From Leptobrachium leishanense (Eukaryota; Chordata; Amphibia; Anura; Megophryidae), in assembly GCA_009667805.1 (NCBI GenBank), contig CM019063.1:198070954-198134953 (forward strand): DNA of 64,000 nucleotides. Direction: 5' to 3'. Every line of letters starts with the position of its first letter. Position 1 is the stretch's first letter. A model generated the notes under the pieces. It was not told the DNA's origin, made no database searches, and was given only the letters and a program-made list of their open reading frames with translations. Below, piece by piece: positions 23,467 to 62,278 of this stretch. Both the position numbers and the translations under genes were made by a program.

Positions 23467-24704
23467 AAAAAAACCATATACGTATCTTGATCAGCGCAAT
23501 AAAAATTGCTATCAGGATCTTGGTGTCTCTCATAGATCAGCAGACCATATTTTGGTACATAAAACAAAATATAAAAATACACAATGGTGAAGTAGATCAA
23601 ATATATACTATAAATAAAATGCAATGAATGATGTTTCACTCACAAACATAGAGCCTAGCACTGGCTCTAAGTGGAACTGCACGTTTTGTGTTGTTTTTTC
23701 TTCTATATTGTTCACAGGTGACCCACACCTTGCACGGCTGTTTCCCTTCACATATCAAGGAACCATATAAGACAAGAAAAGACAGTGCAACTCTCCTTGT
23801 GCAGAATGAACATATAAGTGTATATATGCTTTTCAGCCAATTTTTCACTTACACTTGTTGGAGCTTCAAGAGCTCTATGGTTTGCGCATATGGATTTTTT
23901 CAGGCTCGGGCAAATCCACAAACCACCAAAAAGACACAGGCTGGATCTTCTTTTCGACAGAAAATTTACTAAAATAAAAACATGTAAAACAAATGGATAA
24001 AAACAGGTACCCAGGACGCGTTTCGTCGCACTAGGCGACTTCCTCAGCTGGTGAACCAGCTGAGGAAGTCGCCTAGTACGACAAAACGCGTCCTGGGTAC
24101 CTGTTTTTATTTTATTAAATTTTCTTTCGAAAAGAAGATCCAGCCTGTGTCTTTTTGGTGGTTTGTGGATTTGCCCGAGCCTGAAAAAATCCATATGCGC
24201 AAACCATAGAGCTCTTGAAGCTCCAACAAGTGTAAGTGAAAAATTGGCTGAAAAGCATATATACACTTATATGTTCATTCTGCACAAGGAGAGTTGCACT
24301 GTCTTTTCTTGTCTTATATGGTTCCTTGATATGTGAAGGGAAACAGCCGTGTAAGGTGTGGGTCACCTGTGAACAATATAGAAGAAAAAAACAACCCAAA
24401 CGTGCAGTTCCACTTAGAGCCAGTGCTAGGCTCTATGTTTGTGAGTGAAACATCATTCATTGCATTTTATTTATAGTATATATTTGATCTACTTCACCAT
24501 TGTGTATTTTTATATTTTATGTACCAAAATATGGTCTGCTGATCTGAGAGACACCAAGATCCTGATAGCAATTTTTATTGCGCTGATCAAGATACGTATG
24601 TTTTTTTTTTCCATTCACCTGGTATAGGGAAGACCACTGTGTTTGATCAAGCTTTTGGGAGATTGGTGGTGGACCTGATTTGTGGCGCTGACCTGCTTGT
24701 TTTA
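23467..24704. mobile_element. 1.24-kb palindromic element flanked by a 16-bp direct repeat
   Basis: The two arms (about 23470-24052 and 24055-24612) are near-identical inverted copies with centre at 24053-24054 (CTCAGCTGGT, GA, ACCAGCTGAG). They give the same protein reading on both strands (MKHHSLHFIYS). A unique 90-bp segment lies right of the right arm. TATTATGGTTAACAGA occurs at 23451-23466 and 24705-24720. Transposon class is unknown. ORFs of 70-172 codons inside have no recognised homology. Confidence 0.88.
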
Positions 24705-24720
24705 TATTATGGTTAACAGA

Positions 24721-25890
24721 GTTTGAAAGGAAAAGGAGCTTGTTTGGTTTATGATATGGATGGATTAGACTGACACTTACATGTAGACAAACTGACATAC
24801 ATAGACAAATCTAAAACAATTACACATAGATTAATGTAGATATTATCTGCTTTTATCATATTTCTTCAAAACACAGCGCACGCAAAGCTTAAGGGAATGG
24901 TCATCCCAATTAGTAAAGCACGAATCTTTGTTAAAAGGTTGAGTAGCAAAGGAAGGAGAAAAAAAAAATACCAACTGCCCCCCAGCTAGAACCTCCAAGG
25001 TTATATCTAGTATTGAAGCTCCAAGTCTTCAGAAACATTCGAACGAGGCCAAGATCTCTACACCGTGAGTGGGACACAGGGAGAGCAACCCAAGGAGTGA
25101 AGCTCTGTCAGAGCCCCAGGTGCATCTGCGAGCTAACAGAACGTTCAGTTACCTTGACATCTTAGAATGAAAACACATTTAAACCACAGCCAAGGATCAT
25201 TGTTCCAGTGGGGAATGGGTGAAATCAGTATCATAAAAATGGGAAAATTGTAAAACTATAAATAAGAACATCGCATTCTTAGCAACTCTTGCATTCTGTT
25301 CCTTCACAGAAAGTATTGGTCTTTTATGCCATTTATATTCCAAACAGGTATTCTCTCCATCCTGGGCCTTTGCCTTCTGTTAAATCTCATCCACTTACAA
25401 TATGTTCCTGAACCTCCTCTTTCTGTCCCTTCTACAATCATTCTCACCCCTCCCATGATTATTTCTCTAGAGTCAATAAACATAAAGGTTGATAGGAGAA
25501 AAAAAATAAAGTTTAAAAATAACGCCATTATTTGATTAAAGAAAATAAATTTAAATTATAAATGCATCCCTGCAGCCCTTTAAGTCCCTGCACTCCCCAT
25601 CTGCCTCAAGGGCATGCAAAACAATAGGGCCACATTTAGGCAAAGCTTATCCAAGACCGGAGCAACCCATAGGTGTTAATGCCATTTGATGTTAGCAAAA
25701 GGTCACCTTCAGATCTAGTAGTTTCAGAGCCAGAAAAACTTGAACTCTACTGGTGTAACCGTTGTACTGTTAATGGAGATATATTCTACGCTGTCAAAAA
25801 CAGCAATTCTCAGCTTTATTTTCTTGTAGAGATGTTTGAGTGACCTCTTGGCTGTGCTCGAGAAGAGATATTAGCACTTTATTGAATGTA
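24721..25890. other. Non-coding, no gene seen
   Basis: AT-rich sequence with poly-A runs. The short ORFs are not conserved by eye. Confidence 0.45.
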
Positions 25891-25896
25891 GCCCAC

Positions 25897-26016
25897 CAAG
25901 TCACCTCTCCAGTAAGTGTCCTTGGGCGAGACACCTAACGGTACATACTCGCCACCCAGGACATACTTGAAAACGAGAGAAATCTCAATGTATCCTTCCT
26001 GGTAAAATCCTTTCCT
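25897..26016 (+). mobile_element. 5'-truncated SINE copy
   Basis: It reads CACCTCTCCAGTAAGTGTCC, CACCTAACGGTACATACTCG, then the common tail ending GTATCCTTCCTGGTAAAATC. The tRNA-like head is missing. It matches 19680-19792 closely. Confidence 0.85.
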
Positions 26017-26303
26017 CAAAAAAAAGTCATAACTTTACATATACAGGATTATTAAAAGAGATCCGAATGGCTGCCGAAAGGTAACGAACGCTGAAAATCA
26101 GCATTCGGTTACCTTTCTTGGCCATTTGGCTATTCAGAGAGCAGACAATTCGCCAAATTGCCTGCACATATGGTGCCTGTTCGGTGCCTTATCGAGGGCA
26201 GTGAATCCCCATAGAGAAGCAATGTTTCGTCTATTCAGAGAACAAAAACCAGCAGTGAAAAGTTGCCGAAATGCCCTGCCATTCGGTTGCTTCATGCAGA
26301 TTA

Positions 26304-27143
26304 AGGCTAGGGTCAGACGAAAGCATTTTTCCCCGCGAACGTGAAAAAGTGCGTCCGAACGCATTGACGTATTTTTTCACGGAATGCGCAAAAACGGTCA
26401 GACGACGCGCATTTGTGGGCGTGATTTTGTACAGATCGTCAATAAAACTCTTTTTGCGTCTGGACATTATGTAGGCTGGACATTAGCAGAGTCTGACATC
26501 TCCTAATCACGCAAACACGCCGCTATGCCGCAGCTGCGCACTCAGTACGTCAGTACTAGCGGTTCAGCGTTCTCAAAAAAAATGCGTTCAAATTCCACTT
26601 GCGTTGCACGGCCGGACTTTTGTGCGGCCGTACATCGTATATTGCCCGTCCTTGCCCGTCATCTGCTGCTAGTGCGGCCGTGATTATGTGCGCCAGAACG
26701 CACGTTAAGGCTGGGGTCAGACCAGCGCACTTTTAACGTGCGTTCTGGCGCACATAATTACGGCCGCACTAGCAGCAGATGACGGGCAATGACGGCCAAT
26801 ATACGAAGTACGGTCGCACGAAAGTCCGGCCGCGCAACGCAAGTGGAAAACGAACGCATTTTTTCAAGAACGCCGAACCGCTAGTACTGACGTACTGAGT
26901 GCGCAGCTGCGGCATAGCGGCGTGTGTGCGTGATTAGGAGATGTCAGACACTGCTAATGTCCAGCCTACATAACGTCCAGACGCAAAAAGAGTTTTTTTG
27001 ACGATCCGAAAAAATCACGCACGAAAAATGCGCATCGTATGACCGTTTTCGCGCACTCCGTGAAAAAATACGTCAATTCGTTCGCGTGTAAAAATGCTTT
27101 CGTTTGACCCTAGCCTAAAAGTGCGCTTGTCTGACCCCAGCCT
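26304..27143. mobile_element. Compound inverted Harbinger-like MITE, 840 bp
   Basis: It starts TTAAGGCTAGGGTCAGACGA and ends CTGACCCCAGCC before TTA. A second internal end, TTAAGGCTGGGGTCAGACC, lies at 26705, and GACCCTAGCCTAAAAGTGCG at about 27104. The two halves are inverted about 26725 (AACGCACGTTAA centre), giving arms of about 400 bp. It looks like one MITE inserted into, or rearranged against, another of the same family. There is no transposase. Confidence 0.75.
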
Positions 27144-27244
27144 TAGTCAGGCGAATCCCATAGGCTTCAATGTTAAAAATATTCTCCTTTTAATTCAATA
27201 TCAAATAAACCATTGATTATAGATTTTTTTTGGGGATATTTTAA

Positions 27245-28050
27245 GCATTTTGTTTTGTAACTATAAATTTTATTGTTTAAGTTCAATAGCATAACAGCAG
27301 AAAACCATTCCCGGCAACACTATAAGGCTTGCATATACTTGATGGGGAATAAGGAGTGGGGGGAGAGAAGAAGAGGACAAAAAGGACGGGGGTTTCCCAA
27401 ACCCCCAGAAGGAGAGAAGGGGGAGAAAGAGGAAGAAAGGTGAGAAGGAAGGAGGGGAGAAGGGGGAAGTACCATAGTTGAACCACAAAGCATATGAAAC
27501 AATATTACGTATATCAACGTATCCCACTGCAACATGCGCAAATGGGGGCAATACCCTGTCAAATGCTGATTGGGGCAATGTGGTCCAACCAAGGAGACCA
27601 GGTTTTATGATAAGCAGGTAAGGTGTGGGGAGCGATGGCTGTAAGTTCATCCATGAGTTGAACATCTTTTATGTTAGGGTAGATCTTGTAAAAAGAGGGA
27701 AGCGTTGGGCAATTCCAGGACTCCGCCAACACCCGTCGAGCCGCGGGGTTATTTTGGATATCAATTTATTTTCGTGTCTAGACATATCCGAAAAAGGTCT
27801 CGATAATAAGTAAGCCCATGGGCCATTGGAGTGTCCTGCGCGAAAAGGATCTGGAGAAGGGCAGGAGTTTCCTTCCAGAAACGTTGTACTTGAGGACACG
27901 ACCACCACATATGAATGTAAGTGCCCCGAAGGTCGCATCCCCTCCAACATAAAGCCGGTGTCATAGGGGACATGTGTGAGACCTGCAGCGGTGTGGTGTA
28001 CCATCTGAAGATAGTTTTTAGGAGCTGTTCCTGATGTGTGGCACATTTTC
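27245..28050 (-). pseudogene. L1-type LINE ORF2 C-terminal remnant
   Basis: The minus-strand frames contain CWRGCDLRGTYIHMWWSCPQ followed by VQRFW, the CxxC/HxWWxCP pattern near the end of L1/Tx1-like ORF2 proteins, then downstream KIYPNIKDVQ, WMNLQPSLPT. The frame is broken by shifts. The 3' end lies near 27250 with ACAATAAAATTTATAG. RT and endonuclease domains are absent. Confidence 0.75.
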
Positions 28051-30070
28051 AAACTTTTTTGCCGATTTTGTTTTTAAACATTTTTTTTCCTGTAACAGCC
28101 CTCTTTATTACCATTCCTTGGACCTTATATGTAAATTTCAGACATTTTCGCTCAGTAGTTGCTTTGCAAACAGCGTTTCACTTTTCAAACATTCAACAAG
28201 CGAACGTTTTTTTTTTCCCCCCACTCCATTCGTCTGCGGTGTCGGGTTTTTCCGGCGGCTGTGCTGCGTGTGATCGGCTCCTGCTCGGGTTTTTCCAGTG
28301 TTTTCAATCCAGAGGTTTTTGCCGGTTTTGGTGTACGTTCGCCCTCGTTTTGCGGTGAATTTTCGGCGGGTTTGCGACTTTTCCCTGCACTACGACGGCC
28401 CTGTGGTGCTTGCTGAATACACCGCAGTGTGGCCGAAATGGGATCGCCAAATCGGACCGAATTGAAGAGAATGAAAAGTCACAGAACGTGCGGTGGCTTT
28501 TCAATTCTTTGAATAACCATGTTAGAATTTAAAAAAGGGGAGTAACGCAGATTATTTGTCAGTCTAGCCAACTGGCTGAACAGCTCCTTTTCCTTGTTGC
28601 ACAGGTAAAAGTTTAGTAAAAATAAAATAAAACCAGTAAGAATCCATATTTACAAGGTATCCTAGTTAAACTAGGAGTCTTTAGAGAATACAGAAATAAT
28701 TACCGTACATTTCCCTGTGCATAAAAGACGACCCCTACTTTTCTAACCCAACATTAAGAAATCAATATTTTAAACAAAACCAAAACACATTTAAATTTTG
28801 CAGAAGACATTTTTTTTATTTTCTGCCATTTTCATGGGAGAGTGCTCAAAATACCAGTGTTGATCAGACATCAACGGTCCCATCTGCACAATGCCTAAAC
28901 GCTACGGCCTCCAACAGGATGCTTTCAAAGTTGCATTTGGTTTGTTCAGCATCAGATGTCTATCATGTCTGTTACCTTAGGCTCGTGATTGGAGGAAGCT
29001 TGTTTGTAGAGGAAGGTTTCAGCAGTTTTGAAGCTTGCGAGGTTCACCAGTGTAATGCCAGTTACACACTGTGGCACCAATTGAAGCTGTACTAGCGAAA
29101 TGCGTTTTGTTGAACTGTTTTACCAATTTAGTAATAAATATTTTGCCTGATTTGATTTTACACCTATCCTGACTCCTGGATACTTTCATGCACTGAGGAG
29201 GTGGCTGAGGCGGATAGGTGATCCAGTGCACCTTATGAAGTCACTGGCTGCCTTAATATCTGGTGTCTGATGAGATACCAGCAAATAGGAGTCCAACATC
29301 TTAAGGAACCACGTAGCAAGCCCAAGAGTGCACCACATGGGAGGCCTCAATAGGACAAGAAGCGCCAACTCCACCACGTTCTCCTTGTACACCAATGCCA
29401 GTTACTCCTGCAGCATCACAGTCAGGTCTGTGGCCATTGAAGCAAGCGTGAGAACGTGAACCGTGCATGGTAATACTCAGAACAGACCCACATCTGGTAC
29501 CTGTTACTCCCGTGTACAAGACGACTCCCAATTTCTGACAAAAGTATTTGTCTTCTACACAGAAAAATACTGTAAATCTGGACTTTGCAAAAAGAAATAA
29601 AGAAGAGTGGGATTACTGCCCCCACTCCTGACAAATATTTCTTTAAACAAGCAAGAAAAAAATAAATCTATGGGGACAGTGTCCTTCTCTCCACTTAAGC
29701 CATGATCGATGGAGTCACAAATGGCCTGTATGTGTGCTGCAGGTGTTTGCTGTGAAAAATAGATTCAATATAAAATGTGCAGTTTCACAGATCTTCTGTA
29801 GATTTAGATGGCGTAAATAGAAGCTAGCAGCTGCAATATAAATCAACGTTTCACAGTTTATATAAGGCAATTAAGATACAAAAAAAAGAAGGAAAAGCTA
29901 GAATACCTAACTTGGATACTGCACTTTAGCTGTATCAATTATTTTCTATTCCAAAGAAACATCTGGTAATAGCAATCTGAAGACCCACCATTGTCTCAGG
30001 CGGAAAACGAAACACTAGTTCTAAAAAGGGAAAAACAATAATTGACAAGAATATATTTTTTTATGAAAAA
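28051..30070. other. Non-coding downstream of LPCAT4
   Basis: No gene is recognised. At 29074-29140 it holds a single copy of the GAAG/stem-loop/GCGAAATGCGTT motif followed by AATAAA (see findings). An ATT microsatellite lies at 30074-30092. Confidence 0.5.
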
Positions 30071-30600
30071 TATTTATTATTATTATTATTTCAGAACTGT
30101 AACGATAGTGCTAATACAGCTGGGACCTGTCAGACACAAAATATCCAGATAAGGTAAAAATTTAAAATTCTCTGGGGGAAAAGGGAGGCTGTTTCCCTGA
30201 GAGCTGATATATTAAGGGGCGTTTTCATCCCCAATCTGCACCTGCTACCAATATGCAGAATATTGCTCCTTCTTTGACTCACAAATACTCTATTCAGTGA
30301 AGCAACATATCAATATGTACACTTTAGCGCATTTTCCCCGAAAAGATGCAATCAGCCATCCTTCTTTCAAAAATAAAAACATGCAGAATATTGCTGCTCA
30401 TTAAAATCTGAAGAACCTCTTCAGCAAATGCAATTAACTGGGAAGCTGGAAAGTCTGTAGAATACAACGCCCTCTATTGACAGGTCTGGACCCTCTATTT
30501 GTTACAGAGACCTGTAGAGAAGCGTTCCCTCAAATCCTCCTTTTGGAGTTTTACCCTCCCCTTTCTCCCAAATCTCACATGAAAAAACAACCCCCACACT

Positions 30601-58866
<28,266 letters not shown>

Positions 58867-59130
58867 GGTTGCCAGGGCTCTGTAGCTCGCAGTGCTCTAG
58901 ACAGGGCCCGTTCTTGGTTTGAATCAGCCCATAGGATGTGGGAGGAGCCAGGCTGCCATGTTGTGTTAACCCTTTCGCCGCCTCTGAAGCCCGGAGAACC
59001 GGAGCAACCCGTCTGTCCGCTGTGTGGGCGCCCCGCCTGCCACGGAGGACATGGAGCAGGAAGACACCTTTTACACAAGCACTGGGACACCCTAACAATG
59101 ATTACTTTACCCTCACCCCTGTGTGTCACC
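58867..59130 (-). promoter_or_regulatory. LPCAT4: Probable LPCAT4 5' UTR and promoter segment
   Basis: This is about 260 bp between the ATG and the upstream 67-bp array. It is non-repetitive and moderately GC- and CpG-rich around 58970-59055. No clear TATA box is seen at a fixed distance, and the transcription start cannot be placed. The call rests on position only. Confidence 0.35.
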
Positions 59131-59187
59131 CCACTCCTCTTAGATTGTAAGCTCTTCAGCAGGGCCTCATTTTCTTATCGTTCTCAG

Positions 59188-62100
59188 TGTGTCTATAGGC
59201 AGCCTGTCTGAGCCTGTCCCGATAACCTACATCCAATAAGGTGGTAGCCTGACCTGCTCTCATAGGCAGCCTGCCTGAGCCTGTCCTGTTAACCTACATC
59301 CAATAAGGTGGTAGCCTGACCTGCTCTCATAGGCAGCCTGCCTGAGCCTGTCCTGTTAACCTACATCAATAAGGTGGTAGCCTGACCTGCTCTCATAGGC
59401 AGCCTGTCTGAGCCTGTCCTGATAACCTACATCCAATAAGGTGGTAGCCTGACCTGCTCTCATAGGCAGCCTGTCTGAGCCTGTCCTGATAACCTACATC
59501 CAATAAGGTGGTAGCCTGACTGCTCTCATAGGCAGCCTGTCAGAGCCTGTCCTGATAACCTACATCCAATAAGGTGGTAGCCTGACCTGCTCTCATAGGC
59601 AGCCTGTCTGAGCCTGTCCTGATAACCTACATCCAATAAGGTGGTAGCCTGACCTGCTCTCATAGGCAGCCTGTCTGAGCCTGTCCTGATAACCTACATC
59701 CAATAAGGTGGTAGCCTGACCTGCTCTCATAGGCAGCCTGTCTGAGCCTGTCCTGATAACCTACATCCAATAAGGTGGTAGCCTGACCTGCTCTCATAGG
59801 GAGCCTGTCCCGATAACCTACATCCAATAAGGTGGTAGCCTGACCTGCTCTCATAGGCAGCCTGCCTGAGCCTGTCCTGTTAACCTACATCCAATAAGGT
59901 GGTAGCCTGACCTGCTCTCATAGGCAGCCTGCCTGAGCCTGTCCTGTTAACCTACATCCAATAAGGTGGTAGCCTGACCTGCTCTCATAGGCAGCCTGTC
60001 TGAGCCTGTCCTGATAACCTACATCCAATAAGGTGGTAGCCTGACCTGCTCTCATAGGCAGCCTGTCTGAGCCTGTCCTGATAACCTACATCCAATAAGG
60101 TGGTAGCCTGACCTGCTCTCATAGGCAGCCTGTCAGAGCCTGTCCTGATAACCTACATCCAATAAGGTGGTAGCCTGACCTGCTCTCATAGGCAGCCTGT
60201 CTGAGCCTGTCCTGATAACCTACATCCAATAAGGTGGTAGCCTGACCTGCTCTCATAGGCAGCCTGTCTGAGCCTGTCCTGATAACCTACATCCAATAAG
60301 GTGGTAGCCTGACCTGCTCTCATAGGCAGCCTGTCTGAGCCTGTCCTGATAACCTACATCCAATAGGTGGTAGCCTGACCTGCTCTCATAGGCAGCCTGT
60401 CTGAGCCTGTCCTGATAACCTACATCCAATAAGGTGGTAGCCTGACCTGCTCTCATAGGGAGCCTGTCCCGATAACCTACATCCAATAAGGTGGTAGCCT
60501 GACCTGCTCTCATAGGCAGCCTGCCTGAGCCTGTCCTGTTAACCTACATCCAATAAGGTGGTAGCCTGACCTGCTCTCATAGGCAGCCTGCCTGAGCCTG
60601 TCCTGTTAACCTACATCCAATAAGGTGGTAGCCTGACCTGCTCTCATAGGCAGCCTGTCTGAGCCTGTCCTGATAACCTACATCCAATAAGGTGGTAGCC
60701 TGACCTGCTCTCATAGGCAGCCTGTCTGAGCCTGTCCTGATAACCTACATCCAATAAGGTGGTAGCCTGACCTGCTCTCATAGGCAGCCTGTCAGAGCCT
60801 GTCCTGATAACCTACATCCAATAAGGTGGTAGCCTGACCTGCTCTCATAGGCAGCCTGTCAGAGCCTGTCCTGATAACCTACATCCAATAAGGTGGTAGC
60901 CTGACCTGCTCTCATAGGCAGCCTGTCTGAGCCTGTCCTGATAACCTACATCCAATAAGGTGGTAGCCTGACCTGCTCTCATAGGCAGCCTGTCTGAGCC
61001 TGTCCTGATAACCTACATCCAATAAGGTGGTAGCCTGACCTGCTCTCATAGGCAGCCTGTCAGAGCCTGTCCTGATAACCTACATCCAATAAGGTGGTAG
61101 CCTGACCTGCTCTCATAGGCAGCCTGTCTGAGCCTGTCCTGATAACCTACATCCAATAAGGTGGTAGCCTGACCTGCTCTCATAGGCAGCCTGTCTGAGC
61201 CTGTCCTGATAACCTACATCCAATAAGGTGGTAGCCTGACCTGCTCTCATAGGCAGCCTGTCTGAGCCTGTCCTGATAACCTACATCCAATAAGGTGGTA
61301 GCCTGACCTGCTCTCATAGGCAGCCTGTCTGAGCCTGTCCTGATAACCTACATCCAATAAGGTGGTAGCCTGACCTGCTCTCATAGGCAGCCTGTCTGAG
61401 CCTGTCCTGATAACCTACATCCAATAAGGTGGTAGCCTGACCTGCTCTCATAGGCAGCCTGTCTGAGCCTGTCCTGATAACCTACATCCAATAAGGTGGT
61501 AGCCTGACCTGCTCTCATAGGCAGCCTGTCTGAGCCTGTCCTGATAACCTACATCCAATAAGGTGGTAGCCTGACCTGCTCTCATAGGCAGCCTGTCTGA
61601 GCCTGTCCTGATAACCTACATCCAATAAGGTGGTAGCCTGACCTGCTCTCATAGGGAGCCTGTCCCGATAACCTACATCCAATAAGGTGGTAGCCTGACC
61701 TGCTCTCATAGGCAGCCTGCCTGAGCCTGTCCTGTTAAGCTACATCCAATAAGGTGGTAGCCTGACCTGCTCTCATAGGCAGCCTGCCTGAGCCTGTCCT
61801 GTTAACCTACATCCAATAAGGTGGTAGCCTGACCTGCTCTCATAGGCAGCCTGTCTGAGCCTGTCCTGATAACCTACATCCAATAAGGTGGTAGCCTGAC
61901 CTGCTCTCATAGGCAGCCTGTCTGAGCCTGTCCTGATAACCTACATCCAATAAGGTGGTAGCCTGACCTGCTCTCATAGGCAGCCTGTCTGAGCCTGTCC
62001 TGATAACCTACATCCAATAAGGTGGTAGCCTGACCTGCTCTCATAGGGAGCCTGTCCCGATAACCTACATCCAATAAGGTGGTAGCCTGACCTGCTCTCA

Positions 62101-62278
62101 TAGGCAGCCTGTCAGAGCCTGTCCTGATAACCTACATCCAATAAGGTGGTAGCCTGACCTGCTCTCATAGGGAGCCTGTCCCGATAACCTACATCCAATA
62201 AGGTGGTAGCCTGACCTGCTCTCATAGGCAGCCTGTCAGAGCCTGTCCTGATAACCTACATCCAATAAGGTGGTAGCC
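59188..62278. repeat. 67-bp minisatellite, about 46 copies, upstream of LPCAT4
   Basis: The unit is ATAGGCAGCCTGTCTGAGCC, TGTCCTGATAACCTACATCC, AATAAGGTGGTAGCCTGACC, TGCTCTC. Variants are TGCCTGAG with CTGTTAACC, CTGTCAGAG, and a shortened unit GGGAGCCTGTCCCGATAACC. The variants recur in blocks, suggesting higher-order units. The array starts about 320 bp upstream of the LPCAT4 ATG, just after a fragment of LINE 3' tail (CTTAGATTGTAAGCTC at 59138). Confidence 0.98.

Noticed and set aside
23361..24627. ORFs such as MKHHSLHFIYS present on both strands, and a 172-codon minus ORF
   Set aside because: Mirror products of the palindrome arms. No recognised domain, so treated as non-coding until a family is found.
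27669..28052. 127-codon minus ORF as a host gene
   Set aside because: The other frame carries the CWRGC...WWSCP pattern of L1 ORF2, so this is an out-of-frame reading of a LINE remnant.
59188..62278. CRISPR-like or gene-like array
   Set aside because: Regular units but no unique spacers, and a vertebrate context; it is a tandem minisatellite. The 64-codon minus ORFs recur once per higher-order block.
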